Shown piece by piece: positions 35,346-44,831 of a DNA stretch of 64,000 nt. The position numbers and the translations under genes were made by a program. Each line of letters begins with the position of its first letter. Position 1 is the first letter of the stretch. The notes under the pieces are model-generated. The model had not been told where the DNA came from, searched no databases, and worked only from the letters and a program-made list of their open reading frames with translations. Where the stretch lies: positions 12,466,538 to 12,530,537 of the forward strand of contig CM037457.1 of NCBI GenBank assembly GCA_021014325.1, read 5' to 3'. The stretch is from Plazaster borealis. Lineage: Eukaryota; Echinodermata; Asteroidea; Forcipulatida; Labidiasteridae.

Positions 35346-35900
35346 GAGCGTTCGATTAGCTAACACGTGTAAGTAAAACTTACACGAGAGCGTTCGATTA
35401 GCATCACATGATACTCGTGTCTGCCCCGGTGCCAGCCACCACAGCCCCAGCTCGCGAGCGGGTCTCTGGTACGTGGATGCCCGGTGTAATGACGTAGTTT
35501 CCGGCTACAGGCGTATCATACCAAGATGGCGGGGGACAAGTTGAATTCGACCCGAGTACAAAAACTACAAATTAATACACAGATTTATCGTCTATGAAAC
35601 AATATGGCAAATGGAAAGAAAATGTATTTCCTGACAAGCAAACAGTTGGTGAGTGTGTACAAATTATGAATGATATAATTAAATGTGTCGTCACGGACCG
35701 TCGACATTTTCCAATTGATCAGACGACGAAAATGATGGAGCTGTCTGTTAACTCTTTTTTAAGTCGCGCTGCTACTCAACAACCTTTGACCTTAATTTTC
35801 CCAGAGTGCCAAGTGAAACACCGCAGCGTTCGATTAGCCTAGTTTTGTGGCTTCCACTAGTGTAAATCCCCGGTATACACGGGGAAGCTAATCGGACGCA
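35346..35900. mobile_element. 555 bp element with GAGCGTTCGATTAGC ends
   Basis: GAGCGTTCGATTAGC starts the element and recurs 42 bases later. The right end is GCTAATCGGACGC, its inverted complement with one mismatch, and a third forward copy sits at 35825. The complementarity extends imperfectly to CACGTGTA near each end. The interior has an AAGATGGCGGGGG word (35525, YY1-site-like) and an 82-codon frame from 35594. That frame has no known domain but looks more protein-like than other short frames here. It could be captured host sequence. Confidence 0.6.
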
Positions 35901-36091
35901 CCCAATGACACAGAGTATCTGACTCCTGAGGGTCAACAGCGACACCCTGTGCCGAACCAACTACGGAGGAAACACTGTCACAGACATAGTGGCAGTGCAA
36001 CAAGGGTAAAGTTTGTCATTGAAACAAAACTAATGGTCACTCGACCCAAAACGCAGATGCCGAGCCGGTGTCACAGGGAATTCTGTCCCCC

Positions 36092-36410
36092 CGCACGCAT
36101 ATTTTTTTTTTTACACCGCAGCGAGGGGTTTTGTACTAAAATACTGCCAATTCCTGTCTTGAGATGAGACTACAAACAGTTATGCCTATAAAGGGTTAGG
36201 TTTGGGGTTAGGGTTAGGGTTAGGGTGAGGGTTAGGGTAAGGGTAAGGGTTAGGGTTACGGTAAGGGTAAGGGTTAGGGTTAGGGTTAGGGTTAGGGCCG
36301 GGTTAGGGTTTAGGGTTAAACGTAGTCTCCTATCTCAAGACGGAATTGACAGTATTACAGTACAAAACCCCTCGCTGCGGTGTAAAACAAATATATGCCC
36401 CCCGCACGAC
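36092..36410. repeat. Inverted repeat enclosing a TTAGGG array
   Basis: The left arm (about 36097-36173) and right arm (36322-36399) are inverted complements over about 75 bases. They share ACCGCAGCGAGGGGTTTTGT, AATACTG, CAATTCC and CTTGAGAT (left-arm orientation). The loop between them is an array of telomere-type repeats. The symmetry suggests a palindromic transposon or an inverted duplication in which the telomeric repeat forms the centre. Confidence 0.8.
36192..36317. repeat. Interstitial telomere-type array (TTAGGG)n with variants
   Basis: About 20 units of TTAGGG with variants GTGAGGG, TAAGGG and TTACGG. TTAGGG is the telomere repeat of most deuterostomes, which fits the proposed organism. 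It lies inside a chromosome and is flanked by the inverted repeat described at 36092-36410. Confidence 0.9.
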
Positions 36411-36423
36411 GGTCCGGGTAGTC

Positions 36424-36575
36424 TTGGTCCAAGACGTCACTATCTCATACTCATGATAACCCGACAGAGCTCGCGCTTTTCTTCTCGAATTCATCGCGTT
36501 TGGAAACCCGACAGAGCTCGCGCTTTTCTTCATGAATTCATCGCGTTTGACGACTGTCTGTAGTAACGTCTTGGA
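36424..36575. repeat. Inverted repeat with a 47-bp tandem duplication
   Basis: CCAAGACGTCACTA at the left and TAGTAACGTCTTGG at the right are inverted complements. Between them a 47-base unit (CCGACAGAGCTCGCGCTTTT, then CATCGCGTTTG) occurs twice, starting at 36461 and 36508. Non-coding. Confidence 0.7.
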
Positions 36576-38279
36576 TATTCTGTTTTAGAGGGCGTGGCCA
36601 AGTTATGGTAATGAGGCATCAAGTCATGTACTATTCATATTAGTGACTGAATGACAAGCGTGTAAATGTGAAAGGTCATGAGGTCGTCTACACGAGCATG
36701 ACATTGTGTGTAGTGCATGCTGTGTTATAAACATAGCATGAACTCTCGTTTTGATTGACTTCCATTTTCTTCATTGCATTATCAACGCATTTAGCAAGTG
36801 ATTCTGAAATTATTCCAGCTAAATTATATGCTTGCAGTCGGTTAGGTTAATCGGTTGGTCATTGTTATTGGACGTTTGAATCTTGTACATTGTCAATGGT
36901 CAAACTTAAATGTAATTTTAAAAAGGTTATCTTTGCATCTGAAGTATCATTCTATACCATTCGACACGCTCTGAAAATAAACTATTGGCAATGAAACAAT
37001 TTTACCAGGCACTTGTTTACTTTGGGCCTACACCTACACGAATTATGACTTTTGTGTAGTAGCAATAATTTTAATTTTCTGTAGCGGGATAATTTACTGC
37101 ATCTTATATATTGTAGGCCTAATTCACTGATAGGTGTTCACAAAGAGATAAAAGGTGAACTCAAGACTGTGTTTGGATCATTACATGTATACTGTTCGTA
37201 AACACTCCAACATGCTACTTTCAACAGTATTTTATAAGTTGCTTCATATATAATGAGCGTTTCAAAATACCGCGCGCCCTGTGCAGGGCCCATATGCAGT
37301 TTCTCTATTGCAAGGTCAAAGTGCATAAATAAATGTAATACAATTTAACTCAAGTGTATAGCCAGCCTACTTACTGTGCAGTACGTACGTAGTGTGGAAA
37401 TCTATGTCTGTTCAACAATGCGATATCGTATAAAGGGCCGGGCTGTGTATATCACTATTAAAATTATTGGCAATAAAAACTTACTTGGTTAGAACATGGA
37501 GTTAGCAGCATCATTCAATAGCATTTGAAAAACATTTCACTTTGAAGTGATGTGGTTATCGAAGCTTTTAATCCCCCAAAATTTAAACGTTTCTCTGATT
37601 GTGTATTCCCAATTTAATACGGATTATTCTTCCGGCCGTTGACATCCTCTCTCCGGATTTCCGGAGTTATCTCAAAAAACGCGACTACCTTTTGAAACGA
37701 ATTTTTCACAGGTTAGTTTTATCGTATATAATCTACATTATCCTCATTATTAAATCATTCCTGCGCCGTTCCTGTAAACCTTCAACAAACGAGGACTAAG
37801 TTAAATATTGTTATAAACAAGGTAGCAATTTCAGAATAATCTAGAGATGACAGAATCTCCGTCCACACCGGTCAACGGTATATAGATGTTAATATAATGA
37901 TTGGAACGTTGACTACCACATAAACGATATTAATAAGTGTAAAGCCAAAGCGCTCTGGAATTTCAACGACGAAAGATAAAGGCTGATTAGGTATTAAACG
38001 TTAATCAATTTAACAAAACATTTCCGACAATGTAAAACTATGGGCGGTATTATTCAATTTTTTAAGTTGTCGTGTAATAGAAGAACCATGAATTTTCAAG
38101 GTATAGAAATTTTTTAGCGGCTTTAAAAAATTATAAACAAAATACTTACACCAGTTTCATAGGTCAGATTTGTACACGTTTGGAAACACTTTGAATGTTC
38201 TTGAATTTTACACATTGCTCTCTCTCTCTGCAATGGTCAGGAAAAGCAATGCTAAAAATTACGGTGGATTTATAGTAGG
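36576..38279. other. Intergenic, no gene recognised
   Basis: AT-rich sequence. The part near 37990-38110 resembles the flanks of the paralogs near 24240-24390 (AATCAATTTAAC.AAACATT, TATTCAAT.TTTT), so it may belong to the duplicated upstream region of paralog 3. Confidence 0.4.
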
Positions 38280-38314
38280 GCCCCCCCCCCAAAAAAAAAT
38301 ATATATATATAATT

Positions 38315-38602
38315 ACTTGATATATGATATATGATATATAAAAAAAAGTCGCATCCCCTTAAGGTGATCCCCGGCTGCCGCTTCCCAGGTTGTATCGTAT
38401 GGGTGTGATCCCTGGCTACACGGCAGTTTGCGGTTGAATGGCTTTCTGACTGGCACCCCCCGAACAAAGATATTGACAAAATAGGGAGACCGCCAACATA
38501 GGGCTAGATAGCTCAGTTGGTAGAGCGCCGGCACGTTAAACCGGAGGTCGTTGGTTCAAATCCCACTCTAGTCAATTTTTCTTTGTTCAACCAAAAATCA
38601 TT
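38315..38602 (+). repeat. tRNA-like tandem unit 1
   Basis: The unit has a GC-richer 5' part (AGGTGATCCCCGGCTGCCGC, GGTTGTATCGTATGGGTGTG, GCGGTTGAATGGCTTTCTGA), then the tRNA-like sequence, then CAATTTTTCTTTGTTCAACC. It recurs at 38635-38915 with few changes. Confidence 0.8.
38502..38574 (+). tRNA. tRNA-like sequence (Asn-type anticodon GTT), copy 1; probably SINE head
   Basis: A seven-pair acceptor stem forms (GGCTAGA with TCTAGTC, including one GU). The A box TAGCTCAGTTGG and B box GGTTCAAATCC are perfect, and the D stem GCTC/GAGC is intact. The anticodon stem has four pairs and a C-A mismatch. Read as a seven-base loop it gives GTT (Asn), but the base before the anticodon is C instead of the nearly universal U33. 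The T stem has one mismatch. It is followed by T-runs that could end pol III transcription. These defects and the tandem duplication favour a tRNA-derived repeat over a working tRNA. Confidence 0.45.
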
Positions 38603-38634
38603 TAATATTTACCCAGTCAGTTTCCCTTGTGGTC

Positions 38635-38915
38635 CATTACTTGATATATGATATATAAGTAAAAGTCGCATCCTTAAGGTGATCCCCGGCTGCCGCTTCC
38701 CAGGTTGTATCGTATGGGTGTGATCCTGGCTACACGGCAGTTTGCGGTTGAATGGCTTTCTGACTGGCACCCCCGAACAAAGATATTGACAAAATAGGGA
38801 GACCGCCAACATAGGGCTAGATAGCTCAGTTGGTAGAGCGCCGGCACGTTAAACCGGAGGTCGTTGGTTCAAATCCCACTCTAGTCAATTTTTCTTTGTT
38901 CAACCCGAAATCATT
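38635..38915 (+). repeat. tRNA-like tandem unit 2
   Basis: Second copy of the unit at 38315-38602, offset 313 bases, nearly identical. It runs into a TA/AAAT/TTAA microsatellite from 38915. Confidence 0.8.
38815..38887 (+). tRNA. tRNA-like sequence, copy 2; probably SINE head
   Basis: Identical to the tRNA-like sequence at 38502-38574, including the C in place of U33 and the anticodon-stem mismatch, so the defects predate the duplication. Confidence 0.45.
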
Positions 38916-39002
38916 ATATATATATATATATATAAATAAATAAATAAAATTAATTAATTAATTAATAAATAAATAAATAAATAAATAAATAATAATAATA
39001 AT
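38915..39002. repeat. AT-rich microsatellite cluster
   Basis: Consecutive runs of TA, AAAT, TTAA and AAT units. It probably grew at the end of the second tRNA-like unit. Confidence 0.9.
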
Positions 39003-39260
39003 AGTAATTAAATAATAAGCAACACACACACAAAAAACCCACAAAAAAATGTTCAAAATAAAAATTTAAATCCACATTTTACTGATATACGGTGAAATGT
39101 TATAGGCCTATCACATTGCCATTTGATCAGAGCAGAGACCACGTAAAGCAATGTATAAATAGACGATAAAATATGTACCGTTACATACATATTATTCACT
39201 AATAATTGTGAACTTTAAATAAACCTCTGTAGAAAAGACTGACCTGGATCAATTTGTGCG

Positions 39261-39412
39261 CAATTGTTTTATGTAAACCATGACATGGTGCTATGTAAAG
39301 GAATAGCTAGTCTCATACTTCAAAAACGTAGCTCCACAATACCTTGCATGAAAATACCTAATGTTGAAGCGGCTTGAGCAGTGACGAATATGAGCGCTAT
39401 AAGAAGCCACTA
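39261..39412 (+). mobile_element. SINE 3' fragment
   Basis: TATGTAAACCATGACATGGTG, AATAGCTAGTCTCATACTTC and GAGCGCTATAAGAAGCC match the 3' half of the SINE at 11187-11581. The tRNA-derived head is missing. Confidence 0.65.
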
Positions 39413-39454
39413 TTGCATGAGTATGCAATGCTATAGCGATGATGGGAAAAGGGT

Positions 39455-39809
39455 AGAATAGCTGACAAATGATATTAAAAAGACAACCTTACCATAATAA
39501 TAACAACTTGAACTTTGACAATAACTATAAGACATTCTAAAAAGTACTTTGAAGTTAATCATTCGAAATATAAATGTCGACTGGTAAGGAACTCAATGCG
39601 AGTTTCGCTTCTTACCGATTTGGCGTTTAATTAATGTGTTATACATGTTTTTAAGGCAGACAGAAGACATTTCCTTTCAAACATGCTTCATTTAATGCAT
39701 TGATGGTTTATTTGTTAACATGCGAGAAAAGTATTTCTTTATTTTTATGATTAGTTTATCATCTTGCTGTTTTTTGTTTTGTAACAGGACTTCATCAACA
39801 ATCAACGAT
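39455..39809 (+). other. Conserved 5' flank of paralog 3 with splice acceptor
   Basis: It aligns with 20950-21247 upstream of paralog 2. It ends with a long T-rich tract and TTTTGTAACAG, then 21 bases to the ATG at 39810. This supports a non-coding first exon and an intron directly before the coding exon. The longer open frame starting at 39720 only runs through the polypyrimidine tract. Confidence 0.6.
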
Positions 39810-40724
39810 ATGGCTGATGATATGAAACGAATCTTTCTGTGGTGCGTACCACGTACAGTATCCACAGCACTGGTGAAATGTCTTAGCTTTGTTGAAGGCC
39901 TTCAGGTGGTTATCGAGCCTTACGAATGTGCCTTCCATTCAGGACCAGAGAGAAAGAATCCAGACTTGACAGACCCGTATGAGAAGCGCTTGCTGGAGTT
40001 ACGATCAGCAACTGTCGATGACGATGTCCTTGGTTATGAAGCGTCAGTCTACACTTACAGCTTTGTTAGGGATGAACTCCTATCAGCACCTTATAAGAAT
40101 ACTAAGATCCTATTTTGTAAGGATATGGCTTCCTATCTTGATGCAAAGTATGACATGCTTCCTAAAGGATTCAGATACAGCTTCTTAATTCGCCATCCTG
40201 CCAAGGTATTCTTATCAAGCAAAAAATCCCTGACAAAAGTACTTGGCGAGGCCTTTGACAAAGAAGTGGATTTGCTGAAGTTACCAGTCTCGTTGGTTCC
40301 TGCCGGATATGGTTTCAAGGAGCTGTACGAATTGATAGAGTATGTGGAGAAGGAACTTCATCAAGAGCCTGTCATACTCGACACTGATGACCTCTTGGCT
40401 GATCCACCCGGCATCTTGTCTGCCTACTGTCTTAAGATGGGTATTCCATACAAACCCGAGCTTCTGTCTTGGGAAGCAGGAGGTGATGTTTTAGAAAAGT
40501 GGGTAACATCTAAGACACTCAAAATGTCAAACAAGAGAGCTGGATATTTTGATAACGCTTTTAAAAGCAGTGGGTTCTATTGTCCAGAACCTCCCCCTGC
40601 CCTGGACAGCCTACCTGCGGATGTGCAGACTTGTGTAAAAGCTTCAATGGGATACTACGAGAAACTTCGCGCAAGACGAATCAGACCTCTGTCTGAAGTA
40701 ACATCAAAAGGAGAAACAGCCTAG
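39810..40724 (+). CDS. Sulfotransferase-like P-loop protein, paralog 3 (intact)
   Basis: A 304-residue single-exon protein, the best reference for this array. P-loop-like PRTVSTAL spans residues 14-21 and corresponds to the 5'-phosphosulfate loop, with Arg replacing the usual Lys. CKDMASYLDAKY is near 103-114. FLIRHPAKVFLSSKK has Arg128 and Ser136 in the spacing of the 3'-phosphate-binding motif of PAPS-dependent sulfotransferases. VILDTDDLLADPPGILSAY (188-206) matches the conserved DxxDLxxDP region of sulfotransferase-like proteins in bacteria and in the N-terminal domain of plant branched-chain-aminotransferase-like proteins. There is no signal peptide or membrane segment from the ATG at 39810, so a cytosolic location is likely. 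No catalytic His of classical cytosolic sulfotransferases is evident, so activity is inferred. The 3' half is nearly identical in DNA to paralog 2. Confidence 0.85.
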   Translation: MADDMKRIFLWCVPRTVSTALVKCLSFVEGLQVVIEPYECAFHSGPERKNPDLTDPYEKRLLELRSATVDDDVLGYEASVYTYSFVRDELLSAPYKNTKILFCKDMASYLDAKYDMLPKGFRYSFLIRHPAKVFLSSKKSLTKVLGEAFDKEVDLLKLPVSLVPAGYGFKELYELIEYVEKELHQEPVILDTDDLLADPPGILSAYCLKMGIPYKPELLSWEAGGDVLEKWVTSKTLKMSNKRAGYFDNAFKSSGFYCPEPPPALDSLPADVQTCVKASMGYYEKLRARRIRPLSEVTSKGETA

Positions 40725-41408
40725 ATTAAGGAACGTTTTCATATCAGATTTTGATTAAGAAAACGTTTATAATATGTCTTATTATAAAATGGTGGAATTA
40801 AAACTATTTTTTCTCTGTGTCACAATTATAGTTGATTTGACCATTGGCTTTCCATGAGACTAATTGCTTTCTATGAAAAACGTTGACTAAAAACGAATCA
40901 TGCCTCGTGTATTCAAATCTTAAAGGAGAAACCATGATAATAATAATAGCTAATACAGATGGTTGCAGATCTAGTGTTCCATTCGGTAAACTTTACAAAG
41001 TATTCGCGCAGTGCATCGCCATTGGGTTAAAGGTATTATACAGGATTAGTCAGGATAAAAAACATCACTGTTTAGTTTTAGTCTGAAAGCATACTGCTTA
41101 TGAAGTTCATACTAGAACCATTTTTTAAGTGAAATATTTCCCTCTAAAATGAAGTCATATTCGAGAAAACTGTTTCTAAAAAACCTGTAAAAAAGAAAAC
41201 GCAACAGCTGATTTCGGATGTTACAACCACAATAAAGGACATAATGTGTTAACATGCTGAAAATTGTGCGTGGTTAGTTTTCACTATTTTCTCCTGACTC
41301 AGAGTCACACAACAGGTTTGTTATTTCATGTATATGGTTGGTTGATCACACAAAACATGAACAATGTCTGCGACTAATTTGTCAGCTCTACAATAGGCTG
41401 TACAATAC
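40725..41408. other. 3' flank of paralog 3, no gene recognised
   Basis: The first 90 bases resemble the 3' flank of paralog 2 (AACAGCCTAGA, ATGTCTTAT.ATAAAATGGT). No other gene is seen. Confidence 0.5.
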
Positions 41409-41410
41409 CT

Positions 41411-41788
41411 TTAAAGGCACTGAACACGTTTGGAAATTGTCAAAGACCAGTGTTCTCACTTGGTGTATCCCAACATATGCATAAAATAACAACCCTGTGA
41501 AAACTTGGGCTCAATTGGTCATCGAAGTTGCCAGAAAATGATGAAAGAAAAAACACCCTTGTTGTACAAATATGTGTGCTTTCAGATAAGAATAAAAACT
41601 TCTTGCAAGAAGTTTTTTATTATTTGAGTGAGAAATTACCTCTTTCTCAAAAACTATTCGATACTTCAGAGGGAGTCGTTTCCTACAATGTTTTATACTA
41701 TCAACAGCTCTCCGTTGCTTGTTACAAGTAAGTTTTAATGCTAATATTTCTTTTGAGTCATTACCAAACGTGTACCATACTTCCAAGA
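41411..41788 (+). mobile_element. TTAA-type MITE, decayed right end
   Basis: It starts TTAA, AGGCACTGAACACGTTTGG and carries the family interior with the CTTCTTGCAAGAAG hairpin. The right terminal repeat is degraded (CCAAACGTGTACCATACTTCC). Same orientation as the copy at 10366. Confidence 0.8.
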
Positions 41789-41959
41789 AAAGGTCACACA
41801 GTACAAGTCGCGGCAGCATAATACGAAATATAAACTAATGATGAAAATCGAATAGGCCTAAAAAAAAAAGTCATCATAAATACAATCACTGCATATAAGC
41901 AGACAACAATGTAGTAATACAAGCAAGCTTGTCCTTGTGTTATTATAACTTCTCAAAAG

Positions 41960-43745
41960 ACAAAACCACTCACGGATCGTGAGAATGTCTTGGCAAAACC
42001 ATTATCAATGCTCTTTAACAAGTCTTTTTCCAGTGGAGCTTTTCCAGACAGTCTAAAAATAGCAAAAGTTGTGCCTATACACAAGAAAGGCTGTAAACAC
42101 GACGTCGGTAATTATAGACCTATCTCAATACTCTCGGTTTTCTCTAAAGTTTTTGAAAAGATAGTCTATAAGCGCCTTATCTCTTTTATTGACAAACATG
42201 GTATCCTATCTGAATCACAATACGGCTTCAGAGCGCATCGCTCAACTGAATTAGCCATTGCAAGTATGCTAAATAAAATTATTAATGCAATTGACAATAA
42301 GCAGTTTTCGATTGGCATCTTCCTTGACTTGTCCAAAGCGTTCGACACGGTAAATCACAATATTCTTATCAATAAGCTAGAGCATATTGGTGTTAGAGGC
42401 TTACCTCTGGATTGGTTTAGAAGCTACTTAACAAATAGAAAACAGTTTGTTTCATTCAAATCTAAAACTTCCTCTGATAGATATATCTCTTGTGGAGTTC
42501 TACAAGGCTCGGTACTGGGTCCGTTGTTGTTCCTTATTTATATAAATGATATTTGTAATTCTTCCAACACGATCTCTTTTTGCTTATTTTCAGACGAGCC
42601 TTTTATATAATCATAATGATGTTGATATTAGTATACAAAACCTAAATTTAGAACTAGTTAAAATAAGCAACTGGCTTTTAGCAAACAAACTGACAATTAA
42701 TCTCCTTAAAACTAATTATATGATATTTAGTTCTAGACAAAGAAAGTATATCCAAACTGCATCTCTCTTTCTCAATGGCACTATTCTGAAACAAACTAAA
42801 AACTTTAAATGTTTAGGAATTTATATTGATGAGAACCTCTCTTGGACTAAACATATAGATTCGCTAGCTGGTAAAATCTCTAAAATTGTTGGTGTTATGA
42901 ATAGACTGAAATATATACTGACACGAAGCAGTCTTTTAATATTGTATAATTCATTAATTCTTCCCTATTTAAATTATGCGATACTGTCTTGGGGATACTC
43001 AACTTCTTAATGTAACAAACTTTTCTTGCTACAAAAGAAAGCTATTCGTATTATTAAAAAAAATAGTTATCTTTCACATACGGCCCCATTATTTTCTGAA
43101 GTTAAAGTGCTTAAATTGGATGATCTGTATCGCCTAAACTTGGGTTCATTTATGTTTAAATATAAAAGTGGCCTACTGCCGACAAACTTCAATGATGTGT
43201 TTTCTTTAGCATCGTCTCTGCACTGCCATGCCACTCGTAAAGCATTGAAGCGTGATTTATATGTAAACTATAGCTGAACCTCACTTCATAACAACAGTCT
43301 TAGACAACGTGGTATTGCATATTGGAACAGTCTTAACATGAACCTAAAGCTGTCTGTATCATTACATACATTTAAAAGAAAACTAAAACATCATCTGTCT
43401 AATTCGTATTTGTAATGAATTTATCATATCAACCTTCATTTAAATAATCTAGTCTCTGCTGTCATCCTGTACTCTGTTTATTTTTGGTTATTGCATTTAT
43501 GTATTTTGTATTTTGTACTCTAGTTTTGTCTGTCCTTTGGTCAATGTCTGTCCAATAGGGAAAAACTCAAAAGCATTGAGCTTCTTTCTTTCCCTACACG
43601 CTGACAGGATGTATATATTAACAAGATTCCTTTGTACAAGTAAACGTAATATCATAATATACATATATTGTGTATTAATTCTGAAAAGTAATAATGTATG
43701 TACCTTATATATTCTGTTAGTGTGAAATAAATGTCAATAAACAAT
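41960..43745 (+). mobile_element. 5'-truncated LINE, reverse transcriptase ORF broken
   Basis: Three overlapping frames together give the reverse transcriptase and C-terminal part of a non-LTR retrotransposon ORF2: SNYRPIS-like GNYRPISILSVFSKVFEK, YGFRAHRSTE, LDLSKAFDTVNH, CGVLQGSVLGPLLFLIYIND, then a thumb region (WLLANKLTIN, KTNYMIF, FKCLGIYID) and a C-terminal region ending at TAA 43413. The catalytic box, normally a YADD/FADD core, reads LFSDE followed by a frame change near 42592, consistent with a few bases lost. Further stops or shifts occur near 43010 and 43275. The endonuclease domain is absent. Jockey/CR1-like by motif style (inference). The 3' end is probably AATAAATGTCAATAAACAAT. 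It is a dead copy. Confidence 0.85.
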
Positions 43746-44410
43746 ACCTAGGCGAGTGTCAGTATAATTCATTATTCATAATTATTGACAACACATCAAA
43801 AGCAACTTGATTTTTACCACAGCAAGCTGAATCTATTTGCACGCACAAAATTGTAAAATGTTTCTTTAGCAGATTTAGTAGTAGGCAAGGAGCTGGATAC
43901 TGGACACAGTGCAAACCGGCTCAACAGACACATCAACAGATACATCACTAGCTGAAGACATGGACTAACGATGGTGACATAAAATTGTAGGACTACCATC
44001 CTCCCAAAACACTGTATGCCTACAGGACTACCGCGTCCACCAACACAAAATTTGGCCACACCAATGAGGGTACTATACCATGTACTGTACATTAATTTTT
44101 TTACATTGTGGACTACCTTTGTCAATACCTACACGAAAAACTGTACCAATTACACAACAATACATGAAACACCAGGTCACATCGGCACACCGGGACCCGA
44201 CAGGTCATCTTCCGGACCTCTACAGTTTAACAACATGTACACAAAAGCACCTTGCCTTGTCGACACTGTTCTTTAAATGTCTCTTAATACTAGGCCCCCA
44301 CAAAAAAATTCATTTTGCGTGCTGTAGTTGGTTGCCTCTGTGGTAGTGTCGTGTAATAACATGTAGGTTATTCCTACCTCCATGGTAATAATAAACCGTG
44401 CAACCAAAAT
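43746..44410. other. Intergenic, no gene recognised
   Basis: Short overlapping frames at 44016-44346 lack any domain. The TACCTCCATGG word near 44372 is a remnant of a dispersed palindrome. Confidence 0.4.
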
Positions 44411-44602
44411 CAGACTGGAGACCAGACCAGTTACTTGCGGGAATTCCCCGTACCTGTATCAGGAAGTTCATCTACACGAAGTCTGGTCAAAGATCACAGC
44501 AAAACTCAGACTGGAGACCAGACGAGTTACTTGCGGGAATTCCCCGTCACTTTATCAGGAAGTTCATCTACACGAGGTCTGGTCAAAGATCACAGCAAAC
44601 TA
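44411..44602 (+). repeat. 96-bp direct repeat, two units
   Basis: CAGACTGGAGACCAGAC starts at 44411 and 44507, and the units share GTTACTTGCGGGAATTCCCC, AGGAAGTTCATCTACACGA and GGTCAAAGATCACAGCAAA. Because 96 is divisible by three, frames stay open through both units in two phases. It lies about 230 bases upstream of paralog 4 and could be part of its first exon or promoter. Confidence 0.75.
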
Positions 44603-44831
44603 CAGCTTTCATAATACAAAGTCGTATAGTAGTCCATTGCGTGAAAGAAAGGGGAGCACAACGATCACAACTCTGTGAGGCCTCTATAAAACAGTGTGAA
44701 CGTTATACGGTAAGTGTAGTAAATAATTATCAACACCATGTTCGCAGAAACAGCCCATTCCTTGCTTCTCCCAATATAATGGACACGTTATTTTGTTGTG
44801 TTTTTTAATCATGACAGCCAGTTTATCAACG

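Noticed and set aside
39720..39809. Upstream extension of paralog 3 by 30 codons
   Set aside because: The extension covers the polypyrimidine tract and acceptor of an intron conserved with paralog 2; the start at 39810 matches the family.
44398..44808. 136-codon frame upstream of paralog 4
   Set aside because: Its length comes from a 96-bp duplication divisible by three, and another frame is equally open.
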